64,000 bases of DNA from CAZAQV01 sp964487255 (lineage in GTDB: Bacteria > Myxococcota_A > Polyangia > Polyangiales > CAZAQV01): the NCBI GenBank assembly GCA_964487255.1, contig CAZAQV010000002.1, forward strand, positions 248,001-312,000. The letters run 5' to 3'. Below are positions 45,316 through 54,416 of this stretch, one piece after another; the stretch's first letter is position 1; each line of letters begins with the position of its first letter. Both the position numbers and the translations under genes were made by a program. A model generated the notes under the pieces. It had not been told where the DNA came from and searched no databases. It worked only from the letters and a program-made list of their open reading frames with translations.

Positions 45316-46679
45316 AACGCACTCTGATCGAGAACGCCCTGGTGCTTACCATGGATGCCAAGCGCCGCGTCCTTCGCGCAGACATCCTGATCGAAGGCAG
45401 CGCGATCGCACGCATCGGGAAGAACCTGGCAGCCAGCGACGCGACCTTGGCGAGCCTGCCACGAAGCCGACGCGTGGACGCAACGAACACGATCGCCATG
45501 CCGGGTATCATCCAAGCGCACGTCCATGTTTGTCAGACGCTTTTCCGGGGTATGGCCGACGATTTGCCCTTGCTCGACTGGTTGCGCGAACGCATTTGGC
45601 CGCTCGAGGGCGCGCACACGCCGCGGACCCTTCAGACCAGTGCCCGACTCGGCTTGGCAGAAATGCTGCTCGCGGGCACGACCTCTATCCTCGACATGGG
45701 AACCGTCCATCACCAAGACGCCCTCTTTGAAGTCTTGCAAGCATCGGGCATGCGCGCGTGGGCAGGCAAGGCGATGATGGATGCGGGAAGCGGTGTGCCC
45801 AAATCGCTGCGGGAAACAACTCACTCGAGCCTTCGACAAAGCGAAGCCCTGCACAAGCGTTGGAACGGCAAAAACGAGGGCCTTCTGCATTATACGTTTG
45901 CCCCGCGCTTTATACTTTCGTGCAGCGACCAGCTCCTTCGAGAAACCGCAGAGCTCGCGACAAGCCTGGGCGCGTTGATTCATTCGCATGCGTCCGAACA
46001 CAAGGGCGAACGCGAAGCCGTCAAGGCCAAGTACGGCACGACCGACGTGCGGGCGTTGGCACGCTGCGGAGTTCAGGGGACGCATACCGTGTTGGCCCAC
46101 GGCGTTCAGCTCACCGCGAGCGAGATGAAATTTGTCGCCAAGTCCGGCACGCGCTTCGTGCACTGCCCAAGTTCAAACCTCAAGCTCGCAAGCGGCATTG
46201 CGGACGTAAAAGCGATGCGCGAAGCCGGCATTGTCGTCGGACTCGGTACGGACGGCGCGCCCTGCAACAACCGGATGGAACCCTGGACCGAGCTACGACA
46301 GGCTGCGCTACTCGCCAAAGGCAAACACTTCGATGCGACGGTGATGAACGCCTGGCAAGCGCTCGAGCTCGCAACCATCGATGGCGCCCGCGCCCTCGGA
46401 GCCGAGGCGCACATCGGTTCACTTGAGAAGGGAAAACAAGCCGACATCACGCTCGTCGATCTGAGCGGTCTTCACCTGCCGCCCTTGCCAACACCTGGCC
46501 AAGACATGGCTGACGCCACTGCAGCGCTTCTCGTCTACAGCGCCACCGCCGCCGATGTCCGCGACGTCTTTGTGGCAGGCCGGCGCCTGGTCAAGGCACG
46601 CAAGCTGACCACGCTCGATGCGGAGCAAATCCGCGTCGACGTCGCGCGCGACGCCAAGCTCGTCGCCAGGGCGCTCTAA
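45312..46679 (+). CDS. Amidohydrolase (SAH/5'-methylthioadenosine deaminase-like)
   Basis: 455 residues. TrzN/AtzA-class metal-dependent hydrolase of the amidohydrolase superfamily: HVHVCQTLFRG (HxH), HSHASEH (third His) and GTDGAPCNNRM (Asp) line the mononuclear metal site. VHCPSSNLKLASGIADV is typical of SAH/MTA deaminases and guanine deaminases. Its place in an operon with PNP and cytidine deaminase favours an aminated nucleoside or purine base as substrate, but which one cannot be read from the sequence. The start overlaps cdd by 4 nt. Confidence 0.9.
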   Translation: MKRTLIENALVLTMDAKRRVLRADILIEGSAIARIGKNLAASDATLASLPRSRRVDATNTIAMPGIIQAHVHVCQTLFRGMADDLPLLDWLRERIWPLEGAHTPRTLQTSARLGLAEMLLAGTTSILDMGTVHHQDALFEVLQASGMRAWAGKAMMDAGSGVPKSLRETTHSSLRQSEALHKRWNGKNEGLLHYTFAPRFILSCSDQLLRETAELATSLGALIHSHASEHKGEREAVKAKYGTTDVRALARCGVQGTHTVLAHGVQLTASEMKFVAKSGTRFVHCPSSNLKLASGIADVKAMREAGIVVGLGTDGAPCNNRMEPWTELRQAALLAKGKHFDATVMNAWQALELATIDGARALGAEAHIGSLEKGKQADITLVDLSGLHLPPLPTPGQDMADATAALLVYSATAADVRDVFVAGRRLVKARKLTTLDAEQIRVDVARDAKLVARAL

Positions 46680-46694
46680 GCGACTTGCAGCGCG

Positions 46695-46877
46695 TCAGTG
46701 GCGCGAAAGCTTCCGCGAGAGCAACCAAAGGACGAGCCCCCACACGAGCATCGCAACGCCAAGCCAAAGAGAGTAGATACCGATGGGGATGGCGAGTATC
46801 AGCGCGATCGCCGCGGCGATACCAAGCCACGTTCCCACCAACGCTTCGTTGCGCGCGCCCACGCCAGAGCATGGCAT
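46695..46877 (-). CDS. Small two-helix membrane protein, uncertain
   Basis: 60 residues from ATG 46877 (67 from GTG 46898). Two hydrophobic helices (GIAAAIALILAIPIGIY, LGVAMLVWGLVLWLL) and a basic end (SRKLSRH). No homology is claimed and no ribosome-binding site is clear, but the length and hydrophobic pattern are those of a small membrane protein. Apart from it, 46680-47064 holds nothing recognisable. Confidence 0.45.
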   Translation of the reverse strand: MPCSGVGARNEALVGTWLGIAAAIALILAIPIGIYSLWLGVAMLVWGLVLWLLSRKLSRH

Positions 46878-47064
46878 ATCACATGCGAGAACGCCCACGC
46901 GGCGCGAAGCTGCATGGGCGCATTTCGACTTGAGTCGACTGAAATCCCTAAGCGACGAGGCGCCGCGAACGCAAGGCAGCGCGAGAACCGGAGCGGAACG
47001 TACTTCTGGGGTACTTGAGCACCGGAAGCACAGCGCAACGAAGCGATCGCGGATGGATCATCGC

Positions 47065-47559
47065 TTAGCTGTTGGGCGTTTCGGTGGGCTTGCCTGCCTC
47101 TTTCCAGCCCTTGATTCCGGCACGCATGACGTGAACGTTGGTGTAACCGTTCTCAAGCGCACGCTCGGCAGCCGTATCCGAAGCGGTGCACGAGGTGCTC
47201 CCGCAGTAGAACACAAGCTCAGCGGACTTGTCGGAGGGAAGCTCACTGATTTCGTAACGCGAGCTGGACGTCAAGAGCACAGCGCCGGGCACCACACCCT
47301 TCTCTTTGCGCGTATCGTCCGAGTTGGCGTCGACGGGTACGGCCGATTTCGCTTCAACGGCTGTCGCGACCTTGTCCACGTCCCACTCGTCGTACTTTGC
47401 CTCGGCTTCGACCTTCTCTTCAGCAGGCTCTTCCTTTTCGGGGGCCGCGGTGGTCTCCGCAGCAGCAACCGGCTCAGTTTCGGGTTGGTCCTTGTCGCAG
47501 GCAGCCAACCCGGAAACGACGAGAACCGCAGAAAGGATTGAAAAACGTTTTTTCAGCAT
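47065..47559 (-). CDS. Rhodanese-like lipoprotein
   Basis: 164 residues. Lipobox GLAACD, then an Ala/Glu/Thr-rich acidic linker (~23-55). The rhodanese domain spans ~60-155, with the catalytic Cys in VFYCGSTSCTASDTAAERA (the 6-residue loop CGSTSC, closing Cys possibly a pair). Periplasmic rhodaneses move sulfane sulfur or buffer thiols; the substrate here is unknown. No neighbouring sulfur gene. Confidence 0.85.
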   Translation of the reverse strand: MLKKRFSILSAVLVVSGLAACDKDQPETEPVAAAETTAAPEKEEPAEEKVEAEAKYDEWDVDKVATAVEAKSAVPVDANSDDTRKEKGVVPGAVLLTSSSRYEISELPSDKSAELVFYCGSTSCTASDTAAERALENGYTNVHVMRAGIKGWKEAGKPTETPNS

Positions 47560-47627
47560 GGGGGGGAGTCTGGGGCCCGCATCAGCGCTTGTCTAGAGCT
47601 TGCGCATCGGTTCTACTCGCCACTGCT

Positions 47628-48563
47628 ATGGAGCCAGTCGACGAAGGCGGGCGCACCTCGGGGCCCCGACTCAAACCAGCCATCCCGGACGTGGACGGAA
47701 AACAGCCGTACATGCCGAAAATTCCATGGAAATGGATCCTTCTCGGCGCTGTATCGATCGGGCTGGTCGCGAGCATTCTATTTTACCTCGGCCGCAAAGC
47801 GGACGTCCAAACGCGAACGCAGATCGTAGCCACCATCGAAGGGCCACTCGCCAAGCCATCCGAAGCCTATCGAGACTTTCGGGGCAAACTTGAGGCTTGG
47901 GTGATCGCAGCCGCAAAGTCGGACGCTCCAGACAAGCACGTCGATGAACGCCTTCGCTTCTCAGAGCTTCACAAGGGCAAGGGGCTTTACTTGCGCCTTC
48001 GCGAAGAAGACGCCCAAAGCGCTGAAAAGATCGCCGACGCAATCCGTCGTTTTCAGATCGACGCCATCCCGCGTTGTCTGGGTGCGGCACCAACCTCCCT
48101 TCGCACCTTCTACGAACAAGGCGAGTTCCTTCTGCCAGGCTGGCAGGACGCAGCCAAAACGGAAATGCAGTCAAGCCAACTCGACGTTCTGAAGATGGAG
48201 CTTGAGCTACGGGCCAAACGCGACCTTCCCAACGTGCTCGAAATGATGAAGTTCGACTACTTCTTGCTCGTCATTCAACGCGGTGAGAGTCGTAAGGACC
48301 AACCGGTCGACGTCTACCTTTGGAACCTCAAGACCGATAAGAAGCTTCTGTCCATGCGAACCGAAGCCCAAGGCCGACTCGTTCCCGTGCGTCTTCCGGG
48401 GGTCAAAGGGCCGAAAAAAGCGGTCTCCCTCGACTCGCCTGCAGCCCACGACTGTAGCATCGCAGCATCGCTCAAAGAGGCGGCTGGGGAGCCGGCGCTT
48501 GAGTTTGGTGCCAACCTGCCCACCCCTTCGGCCGTGGGTGATGCCGGACTGGACGCACAATAG
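47628..48563 (+). CDS. Single-pass membrane protein with extracytoplasmic domain, unknown
   Basis: 311 residues from ATG 47628. A Pro/Arg-rich cytoplasmic lead of ~32 residues, one transmembrane helix (WILLGAVSIGLVASILFYL) and an extracytoplasmic domain of ~255 residues with mixed helices and strands (FDYFLLVIQRGESRKD). Two Cys (IPRCLG, HDCSIAA) could pair. No catalytic motif is recognised. It is followed 42 nt later by an outer-membrane barrel gene on the same strand, so they may be linked. Confidence 0.7.
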   Translation: MEPVDEGGRTSGPRLKPAIPDVDGKQPYMPKIPWKWILLGAVSIGLVASILFYLGRKADVQTRTQIVATIEGPLAKPSEAYRDFRGKLEAWVIAAAKSDAPDKHVDERLRFSELHKGKGLYLRLREEDAQSAEKIADAIRRFQIDAIPRCLGAAPTSLRTFYEQGEFLLPGWQDAAKTEMQSSQLDVLKMELELRAKRDLPNVLEMMKFDYFLLVIQRGESRKDQPVDVYLWNLKTDKKLLSMRTEAQGRLVPVRLPGVKGPKKAVSLDSPAAHDCSIAASLKEAAGEPALEFGANLPTPSAVGDAGLDAQ

Positions 48564-48605
48564 TAAGCCTTGGCTCGGCCCTTCCGGTTGCGTTGGAGAA
48601 GAACC

Positions 48606-49220
48606 ATGATGAAAATGCTTGTCGTACAAACTACCATCGCTTCCCTGTTCACGCTGTCATTGTTAGCAAGCCATGTCGACGCACAGACCGTCGACCCAGA
48701 GACCCACAAGTTGCGCATCGAAGGCTTCGGACGCCTTGCTTTTGCGGGTGAGGTGGACGTCGAGGTTGGCAGCACCACGTTTGAGTCCGACCTTGAAGTC
48801 GGCCTTGGGTTTGGCGCGGGCTTCGAGTACGTGCTCCACCGACACTTCTCCGCGGGTGCACGCATCCAAGCACTGTTCACGGAGGTGGAGGCAGACAGCT
48901 CCAACCACGCGGCGTTCGACTTCAACATCATGCCGCGCGCGCGTTTTCCGCTGCCCGATGGCCCGGTCGCGATTTTCGTGGCGCTTCCACTCGGCCTTTC
49001 GGTCATCGACTCCGAACTCGGCGATGGCGCGGACGACACCGAGACCGGTTTTAACATTGCCATCCTCTTTGGAACCGACTTCTTCGTCTCCGAGTCGATC
49101 GGCTTCTTGGTCGAAATGGGCTATCAGTGGCACTTCTTCTCGCGCCAAGCCATCGGCCGCGAACTCGACGTCACCGCCGGGAACCTTCTGCTTCAAGCCG
49201 GCCTCAAGTTCGCCTTCTAG
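48606..49220 (+). CDS. Small outer-membrane beta-barrel protein
   Basis: 204 residues from ATG 48606, with GGAG 9 nt upstream. Signal peptide ends near SHVDAQ. The rest is eight alternating amphipathic strands ending in a C-terminal aromatic (LQAGLKFAF), the OmpA/OmpX-type size and layout. It has no OmpA C-terminal peptidoglycan domain. Surface loops are acidic. It converges on the TRAP permease gene. Confidence 0.8.
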   Translation: MMKMLVVQTTIASLFTLSLLASHVDAQTVDPETHKLRIEGFGRLAFAGEVDVEVGSTTFESDLEVGLGFGAGFEYVLHRHFSAGARIQALFTEVEADSSNHAAFDFNIMPRARFPLPDGPVAIFVALPLGLSVIDSELGDGADDTETGFNIAILFGTDFFVSESIGFLVEMGYQWHFFSRQAIGRELDVTAGNLLLQAGLKFAF

Positions 49221-49230
49221 CCGAGAATTT

Positions 49231-50760
49231 TTATTCGAGGTCGTCGAGGGTGATCTCGTCGTCGTCGGAGATGCTGTCGAGGTCTTTGGGAGGCTCGCTT
49301 GCATCAGCGCCCGCATCGCTGTCGCCCTCGAGCGCGTCGAGATCGAAATCATCGCCTTCAAGGGCGTCGAGATCAAAATCGTCATCGTCGAAGGAATCAA
49401 GGTCGATGGGTTCTCCCTCGGCGCCATCCTCGAGTGGACGATCGGGTATGGCATCGAGATCGATCGCGTCCTGCTCCACGAATCCTGTGAGGTAGGTCGA
49501 GAGGATCGGCACGTAGGTGGTGACCAAAAGCGCCACCACGAGAAGACCGATGAACGGAAGCACCGCCTTGTAGAGGAGCGTCACCGGTTTATCAAAACGG
49601 AAACTTGAAATGAAGAGATTCAAGCCAACCGGCGGTGTGAGATAGCCGATCTCGAGGTTGAGCAAGAACACAATCGCAAGGTGGTACGGATCGACGCCAA
49701 AGTGGCGCGCAATGGGGATGATGAGCGGGACCACGACCACGATGGCGCTGAAGATGTCCATCAACATGCCTACCACCAGCAGGAATACGTTCAGTACAAG
49801 CAAGAACGCGATCTTGGAGTCCACGAAACCCTGAATCAGGTCGAGGATTTGGTCCGGAACCTTGGCTTGGATCAAGTACCCAGTGAAGCCGATCGCGGTG
49901 GCGAGGATAATGAGGATTGCGCCGAACATCGTGACTGCTTCACGAATGATCTTGGGAACATCGCCGCGAAGGGTGATGTCCTTGTAAACAAAGACTTCGA
50001 CGATGAGAACGTAAAAGGCCGTAAATGCGGCCGCTTCGTGGATACGCAAGAGGCCCGTGGCAAGACCGCCGACGAGCACAAAAGGAAGCGCGACTTCCCA
50101 CTTGGCTTTCCATAGCGTCTTGAAGGCATGAGCTGTGTCGAACTTGGTCCGTGGAAGCTTCACTTTGATGCCAACGAACGAAGCGTAAATAGAAAGCACC
50201 AATACGGTGAGGATGCCCGGGATGAGTCCTGCCAAAAACAGCTTGTCGATCAGCACTCCACCGACCACGCCGTAAAGAATAAGCGGCAGGCTTGGTGGAA
50301 AAAGTAGACCGAGTGAACCGCCGGCCGTCACCAAGCCCAAGGAGAAACGTTCAGGGTAGCGCTCTTGGATGAGTGCCGGATAGAGCAAGCCACCAATGGC
50401 CACGATGGTAATGCCGCTTCCGCCGGTGAAGGTGGTGAAGAACGCCGAAGCGCCGAGACAAACGATGGCGAGGCCTCCAGGCATCCAGCCGAGCCAAGCA
50501 CGAGAGAGTTCGACCAAGCGCTTCGGCGTGCCGCTCTCGGCCATCAGATAGCCCGAAACGATGAAAAGCGGAATCGTCACCATCAACGGCGAGTCCGCGA
50601 ACTTTTCGCTGAACACGTCTTGAACGACCGCATCAAGGGGCGTGTCCGGGTTGTCTGGGAAGAACTCGAAGAGCCCAAGGGAGGCTCCACCAAAGACAGC
50701 AAAGAGTGGCGTACCCAAGATGGCGAAGAGCAAAATGAGAATGACGATAAGGGCGATCAT
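49231..50760 (-). CDS. dctM: TRAP transporter large permease DctM, acidic tail
   Basis: 509 residues. The main transport subunit with about 12 helices (FAILGTPLFAVFGGASLGLF, FTGGSGITIVAIGGLLYP, LFPPSLPLILYGVVGGV). Coupled to dctQ by a 4-nt overlap. The usual family length is ~425-440; the extra ~75 C-terminal residues are almost wholly Asp/Glu/Leu/Ile, with two perfect copies of DDFDLDALEGD and a DSISDDDEITLDDLE end. Such a tail is not part of TRAP function and may bind a cytoplasmic partner or buffer divalent ions. Confidence 0.93.
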   Translation of the reverse strand: MIALIVILILLFAILGTPLFAVFGGASLGLFEFFPDNPDTPLDAVVQDVFSEKFADSPLMVTIPLFIVSGYLMAESGTPKRLVELSRAWLGWMPGGLAIVCLGASAFFTTFTGGSGITIVAIGGLLYPALIQERYPERFSLGLVTAGGSLGLLFPPSLPLILYGVVGGVLIDKLFLAGLIPGILTVLVLSIYASFVGIKVKLPRTKFDTAHAFKTLWKAKWEVALPFVLVGGLATGLLRIHEAAAFTAFYVLIVEVFVYKDITLRGDVPKIIREAVTMFGAILIILATAIGFTGYLIQAKVPDQILDLIQGFVDSKIAFLLVLNVFLLVVGMLMDIFSAIVVVVPLIIPIARHFGVDPYHLAIVFLLNLEIGYLTPPVGLNLFISSFRFDKPVTLLYKAVLPFIGLLVVALLVTTYVPILSTYLTGFVEQDAIDLDAIPDRPLEDGAEGEPIDLDSFDDDDFDLDALEGDDFDLDALEGDSDAGADASEPPKDLDSISDDDEITLDDLE

Positions 50761-51527
50761 GGCCTGCCCTCCTCGTCGCTATCACCTTCACCACCATGCT
50801 GTTCCGCTTCGTCCGCCTGCGCCGCCGGGGGCTCCCCCGGCTCTTGCATCTCGGGTGTCGTGGGCGGTGCTTCGGCTTCCTCTTCGAAGTCACCCATCGC
50901 GTAGCGAACGCCTCGCACCAAGAAACGCACCGAAATGACAAAGAAGAGCAACGGCACCACGAACTGAAGCGCGGGGCGCGACGACTGCATCACCATACCA
51001 ACGCTGGAAAACGCCGCGCGCACACCACAGAAGAAGGAAGGTCGAGCGAGATCATTGTTCGCCAACACCTCGTCGCGAGCGTCACATACATGGAGTTCTT
51101 CTCCATCCTGAAAGGTGGCCATTTCAGCGGGAAGGATGCTTCCCTCCTTGGCGATGACTTCGACGAAGATCCATGTCAGGGCGAGAGAAACGAGGCCTGC
51201 GACCAGGTAGGTCACGGCCTTGATGACACGCTTGGCACTCTTGCCAAGCAGTCGGTCCAAAACATCGATCGCGATGTGCTTGTTCGCATGCGTTGCCAGC
51301 GACGCACCTAAAAACGCAAGCCACAGCGTAGCCGTTTGCAAGAAGTGATCGATATTGCCAATCGATTCGAGCGCTTTTTGGGCTGCGTCGATACCGACCC
51401 GTTTGGCCAACACTTCCAACAGCGCCTGCGCGAATGCGGCCCCGATCATGACGAGCAACACCACCGCCGAGACTTTCGCCTCCGCGTTGGCTAACCGGTC
51501 ATCGAGTTGTTTAAGAGCAGCGCGCAT
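50757..51527 (-). CDS. dctQ: TRAP transporter small permease DctQ with extra Cys loop
   Basis: 256 residues, longer than the usual ~160-180. Four helices (VVLLVMIGAAFAQALLEVLA, LQTATLWLAFLGASLATH, AVTYLVAGLVSLALTWIF, FVVPLLFFVISVRFLVRGV) give the DctQ fold. Between helices three and four is an insertion of about 50 residues with two Cys (HVCDARDE, FFCGVR), on the side expected to face the periplasm, and a Glu/Pro/Ala-rich acidic tail follows helix four. DctQ helps dock the binding protein to DctM, so the insert may alter that contact. Confidence 0.9.
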   Translation of the reverse strand: MRAALKQLDDRLANAEAKVSAVVLLVMIGAAFAQALLEVLAKRVGIDAAQKALESIGNIDHFLQTATLWLAFLGASLATHANKHIAIDVLDRLLGKSAKRVIKAVTYLVAGLVSLALTWIFVEVIAKEGSILPAEMATFQDGEELHVCDARDEVLANNDLARPSFFCGVRAAFSSVGMVMQSSRPALQFVVPLLFFVISVRFLVRGVRYAMGDFEEEAEAPPTTPEMQEPGEPPAAQADEAEQHGGEGDSDEEGRP

Positions 51528-51645
51528 CGCTCTGTGCCGTGCTTGGTCCCCACATGCCCGAGGGTTAGCTTGGAACGTCGCTCTGCGCTACGCTGATGTC
51601 CCCACAAACCTCTGCGCAAAGTCCGGTCAGCAGCGTGCTTTCAAA

Positions 51646-52641
51646 CTACGCGAGTTTTTCGACCTGCTGCAGCAGGGCCTTCGGGTAGAGCTTCCCGGCG
51701 AGCTGGGTGCGAACTTTGCTCGCGACAGCCTTCCACTCTGCTTCGTGCTTGCCAACGTCCACTTCCTTAACCCCGCGCGAAAGCATCGCACGGTAGGCCT
51801 TGTCATCAGACTTACGAATGTGACCGCTAAGAAGATTATGCGCACGATCGGCAGAGCTGATCAGGATTTCCCGCAGATCGGCTGGGAGCGAATTCACTTT
51901 GTCATTCTTGAGGATCGTCGCGCCGATGAGAATCGCGCTCGACTGCTTCGTCACGTACTTGCAGTGGTTGTACCACTGTAGAGAAACCGAGGCCAATGAG
52001 GACGATGCGAAGGCATCGACCTGGCCAGTTTGAAGTGCGGTGAGTACTTCATTGACGCCGAGCTTTCGAGGTTTCGCACCTATCGTCTTGAGCATCTCCC
52101 CAAAAATATGGTCTTCGGGTCGCTGCCAGGGAGTCACTTTCTTTAAATCCGAAGGGCGCATCACCGGTTGGTTCGAAAAGAAGCGCGCTTGTCCGACATC
52201 GCCCCAGCCCATCAACTTGTAGCCCGCGTTCTCAAACTCCTTGTCAAAGTCACCGGCAAGGCCCTTACGAACGCGATCGATCGAAGCGTAGTTGTCGAAC
52301 AGCCCCGGAAGTTGCAGAACGAGAACAGGACGCACGACCTGCCCAAGACCTGTGGTGGTAACCGAAGCGCCGTCGATCTGTCCGCTCTTCATTTTGCGGA
52401 TGTAGTCGCGCTCATCGCCCTGCGTGCCACCGAGGTAGAACTTCAACTTAAGCTTGCCGCCACTATCCTTTTTGACCGTCCCCTCCCATGCGCGGAAGGC
52501 CTTGTGCCAAACCGAACCCTTGGGTGCGAGGGATGCAATTCGCAGGGTGTAGGTGTCGCTCGCTCGGATGAGCTTGGGCACACCGACGGCGCCAGTCAGT
52601 GCGATTCCTGCGGATAGCTTGCTAAAGTCACGTCTTTTCAT
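51646..52641 (-). CDS. dctP: TRAP transporter substrate-binding protein DctP
   Basis: 331 residues from ATG 52641 (GGAG at -9). The N-terminus MKRRDFSKLSAG has the twin-arginine pattern and a hydrophobic core, so it may be exported folded by Tat. The two-lobe TRAP-BP fold is clear: YTLRIASLAPKGSVWHKAF, then WGDVGQARFFSNQPV with the conserved Arg for the substrate carboxylate, and PWQRPEDHIFGEML. Substrates of this family are mostly C4-dicarboxylates or other organic acids. The gap to dctQ is 118 nt. Confidence 0.93.
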   Translation of the reverse strand: MKRRDFSKLSAGIALTGAVGVPKLIRASDTYTLRIASLAPKGSVWHKAFRAWEGTVKKDSGGKLKLKFYLGGTQGDERDYIRKMKSGQIDGASVTTTGLGQVVRPVLVLQLPGLFDNYASIDRVRKGLAGDFDKEFENAGYKLMGWGDVGQARFFSNQPVMRPSDLKKVTPWQRPEDHIFGEMLKTIGAKPRKLGVNEVLTALQTGQVDAFASSSLASVSLQWYNHCKYVTKQSSAILIGATILKNDKVNSLPADLREILISSADRAHNLLSGHIRKSDDKAYRAMLSRGVKEVDVGKHEAEWKAVASKVRTQLAGKLYPKALLQQVEKLA

Positions 52642-52793
52642 CGATATCTCCGGTTTGGGGCAAACGTACGCATTGGACGTCTGAAATCGGGGCGGATTCA
52701 AGCACACACATCGAAAAGCGCACGCCGCACTGCGTCACTCCATCGCTTGGGCCGCTTTTTGGCGTCACTGGCTTTTTGGAGTATGCGAGCCTG

Positions 52794-53537
52794 ATGGGGA
52801 GGCTACGCCAGCTTTGTTTTGACTGGAGCCAGTCGCTGCAGCCACCCGCAGCCAGCAGCACCTCAGAAAGGTCCCGAGGCGATGTGGAGCAGCGACTTAC
52901 GCGGCTGCTCGGCTACCGTGTCGTCGTCGTCATCACCGACAATCGCCGAAGCGTCATCCGAATGATGCGCAAGAACGGCGGCTATGTCCTACGACTGCAC
53001 CACATGTTTTTGCGTGCACCGGACTCCACCCTGGCCGACTTGGCGACCTTCTTGCGGCGATCAAATCGACACGCCAATGCACGGCTCGACCGCTTTATCG
53101 ACGAGCATCACGATCAGATTCGCAAGGGCGTATCGCGCAACATCAAGCTACGGGCCCGTGGAAACGCACACGACCTGCAGTCCATCTTCGACGAGCTCAA
53201 CGATAGCTACTTCGAGGGCTCGGTCCGCGCGCGCGTCACTTGGGGCCGAGCGCCAGCTAAGAAACGTCGGCGCAGCTCGATTCGTTTGGGCACCTACTCA
53301 TCAGACGAATCGCTCATTCGCATTCACCCGGCACTCGATGCGGACTGGGTGCCCGACTACGTGGTCAGCATGGTCATGTACCATGAAATGCTGCACGCGG
53401 TGATTCCTCCGATCATGCGTGGCTCGCACAAAGTGTTTCATACGCCAGAGTTCAGGCGTCGAGAGCGCGCGCACCCGGATTATGCGAAGGCATCTCTGTG
53501 GGAGGAGAAAAACCTCCTCCGCCTGCTTTGCAGCTAG
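52794..53537 (+). CDS. SprT-like zinc metallopeptidase
   Basis: 247 residues from ATG 52794; a TTG 18 nt upstream is the only longer start. The SprT-like domain in the C-terminal half contains HEMLH (HExxH zinc site) and RAHPDYAKA further on. The N-terminal half is basic and helical and may bind DNA, as in Spartan-type proteases that cut DNA-protein crosslinks. No C-terminal zinc finger is visible. Function in repair is an inference from the family, but recA and uvrC are elsewhere in this window. Confidence 0.85.
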   Translation: MGRLRQLCFDWSQSLQPPAASSTSERSRGDVEQRLTRLLGYRVVVVITDNRRSVIRMMRKNGGYVLRLHHMFLRAPDSTLADLATFLRRSNRHANARLDRFIDEHHDQIRKGVSRNIKLRARGNAHDLQSIFDELNDSYFEGSVRARVTWGRAPAKKRRRSSIRLGTYSSDESLIRIHPALDADWVPDYVVSMVMYHEMLHAVIPPIMRGSHKVFHTPEFRRRERAHPDYAKASLWEEKNLLRLLCS

Positions 53538-53586
53538 ATTCGGAGCGCCACCCGGCGAGTCGCCAAAGGTATGACATACTGTAACC

Positions 53587-54408
53587 ATGAGCATGCGCCG
53601 AGCGACCATTCTTGGGCTCGCCCTGGCCGCTGTCGTTTCCGTAGGCTGCGGCCCGTCGGTCCCCGATCCTAGTGATGCCGCACTTCACGATGGAGGCCAC
53701 GCGGCGCCCATTCCCGACGCCGGCTGCGAGTGCTCAAGTTCTCAAACGGGTCGGCGAACGCAAGAGAGCGCTTGCGGTGACTACGAGCAAACCCGCACCT
53801 GCGATGGCTGCAAGTGGCTTGCATGGCAAGGGGCCCCGGGCTGCGTCTGCACGCCGGGAGAAGTCGGCGAAGAGCGCGAGGTCGAGGGCGGCGAGGGCTG
53901 CATGAAGGGCATCAAGGTCGAACGCGAGGTCTGCAACGACGAAGGGACCCGTTACGACATTGTGCTCGCAAGTGATTTCGACGGCTCACGCGTCGATTGC
54001 ATCGCCGGTATCACCGAAGAGCGCGAGAGTATCGGCGAATGTGGCACGTTTAAGCAGACACGCTCCTGCGATAACAACTGCATGCCCGGCTCTTGGCTGG
54101 GCACGGACGATTCCTGTGCGTGCGAGTACCAAGGTGGTTCGAACTGGCAAGAATGTGCAACACCTCAAGGTGTCGACTGTGGTTGGCAGTACTGTAGTTC
54201 AGCCGGCGATTGGTACCCGTGTGCCACCAACCCGAACAAGCCCGCGCGATGTCAGCCTGGAACCTTTTGCGCTCCAATCTGCATCGCCGGTGATGTCAAA
54301 GCGTGTCAGGGTGAAACGGTCACGCTGCCGTGCGAAGGTGACCGCTTCAAGCGCTGCACCTGCCAGAGCGATGGCCGCTTCAACTGCTCACTTACCTGCT
54401 TTGGCTAG
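53587..54408 (+). CDS. Cys-rich lipoprotein
   Basis: 273 residues. Lipobox SVGCG. The mature protein has about 26 Cys in repeated short motifs (CECSSS, CDGCKW, CVCTPG, CNDEG, CDNNCMPG, CACEYQ, CTCQSDG), suggesting many disulfides or a metal-binding surface. Some stretches (EERESIGECGTFKQTRSCDN) resemble thrombospondin-type spacing. No enzyme motif. It is one of several such lipoproteins here. Confidence 0.8.
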   Translation: MSMRRATILGLALAAVVSVGCGPSVPDPSDAALHDGGHAAPIPDAGCECSSSQTGRRTQESACGDYEQTRTCDGCKWLAWQGAPGCVCTPGEVGEEREVEGGEGCMKGIKVEREVCNDEGTRYDIVLASDFDGSRVDCIAGITEERESIGECGTFKQTRSCDNNCMPGSWLGTDDSCACEYQGGSNWQECATPQGVDCGWQYCSSAGDWYPCATNPNKPARCQPGTFCAPICIAGDVKACQGETVTLPCEGDRFKRCTCQSDGRFNCSLTCFG

Positions 54409-54416
54409 AGCAATAC

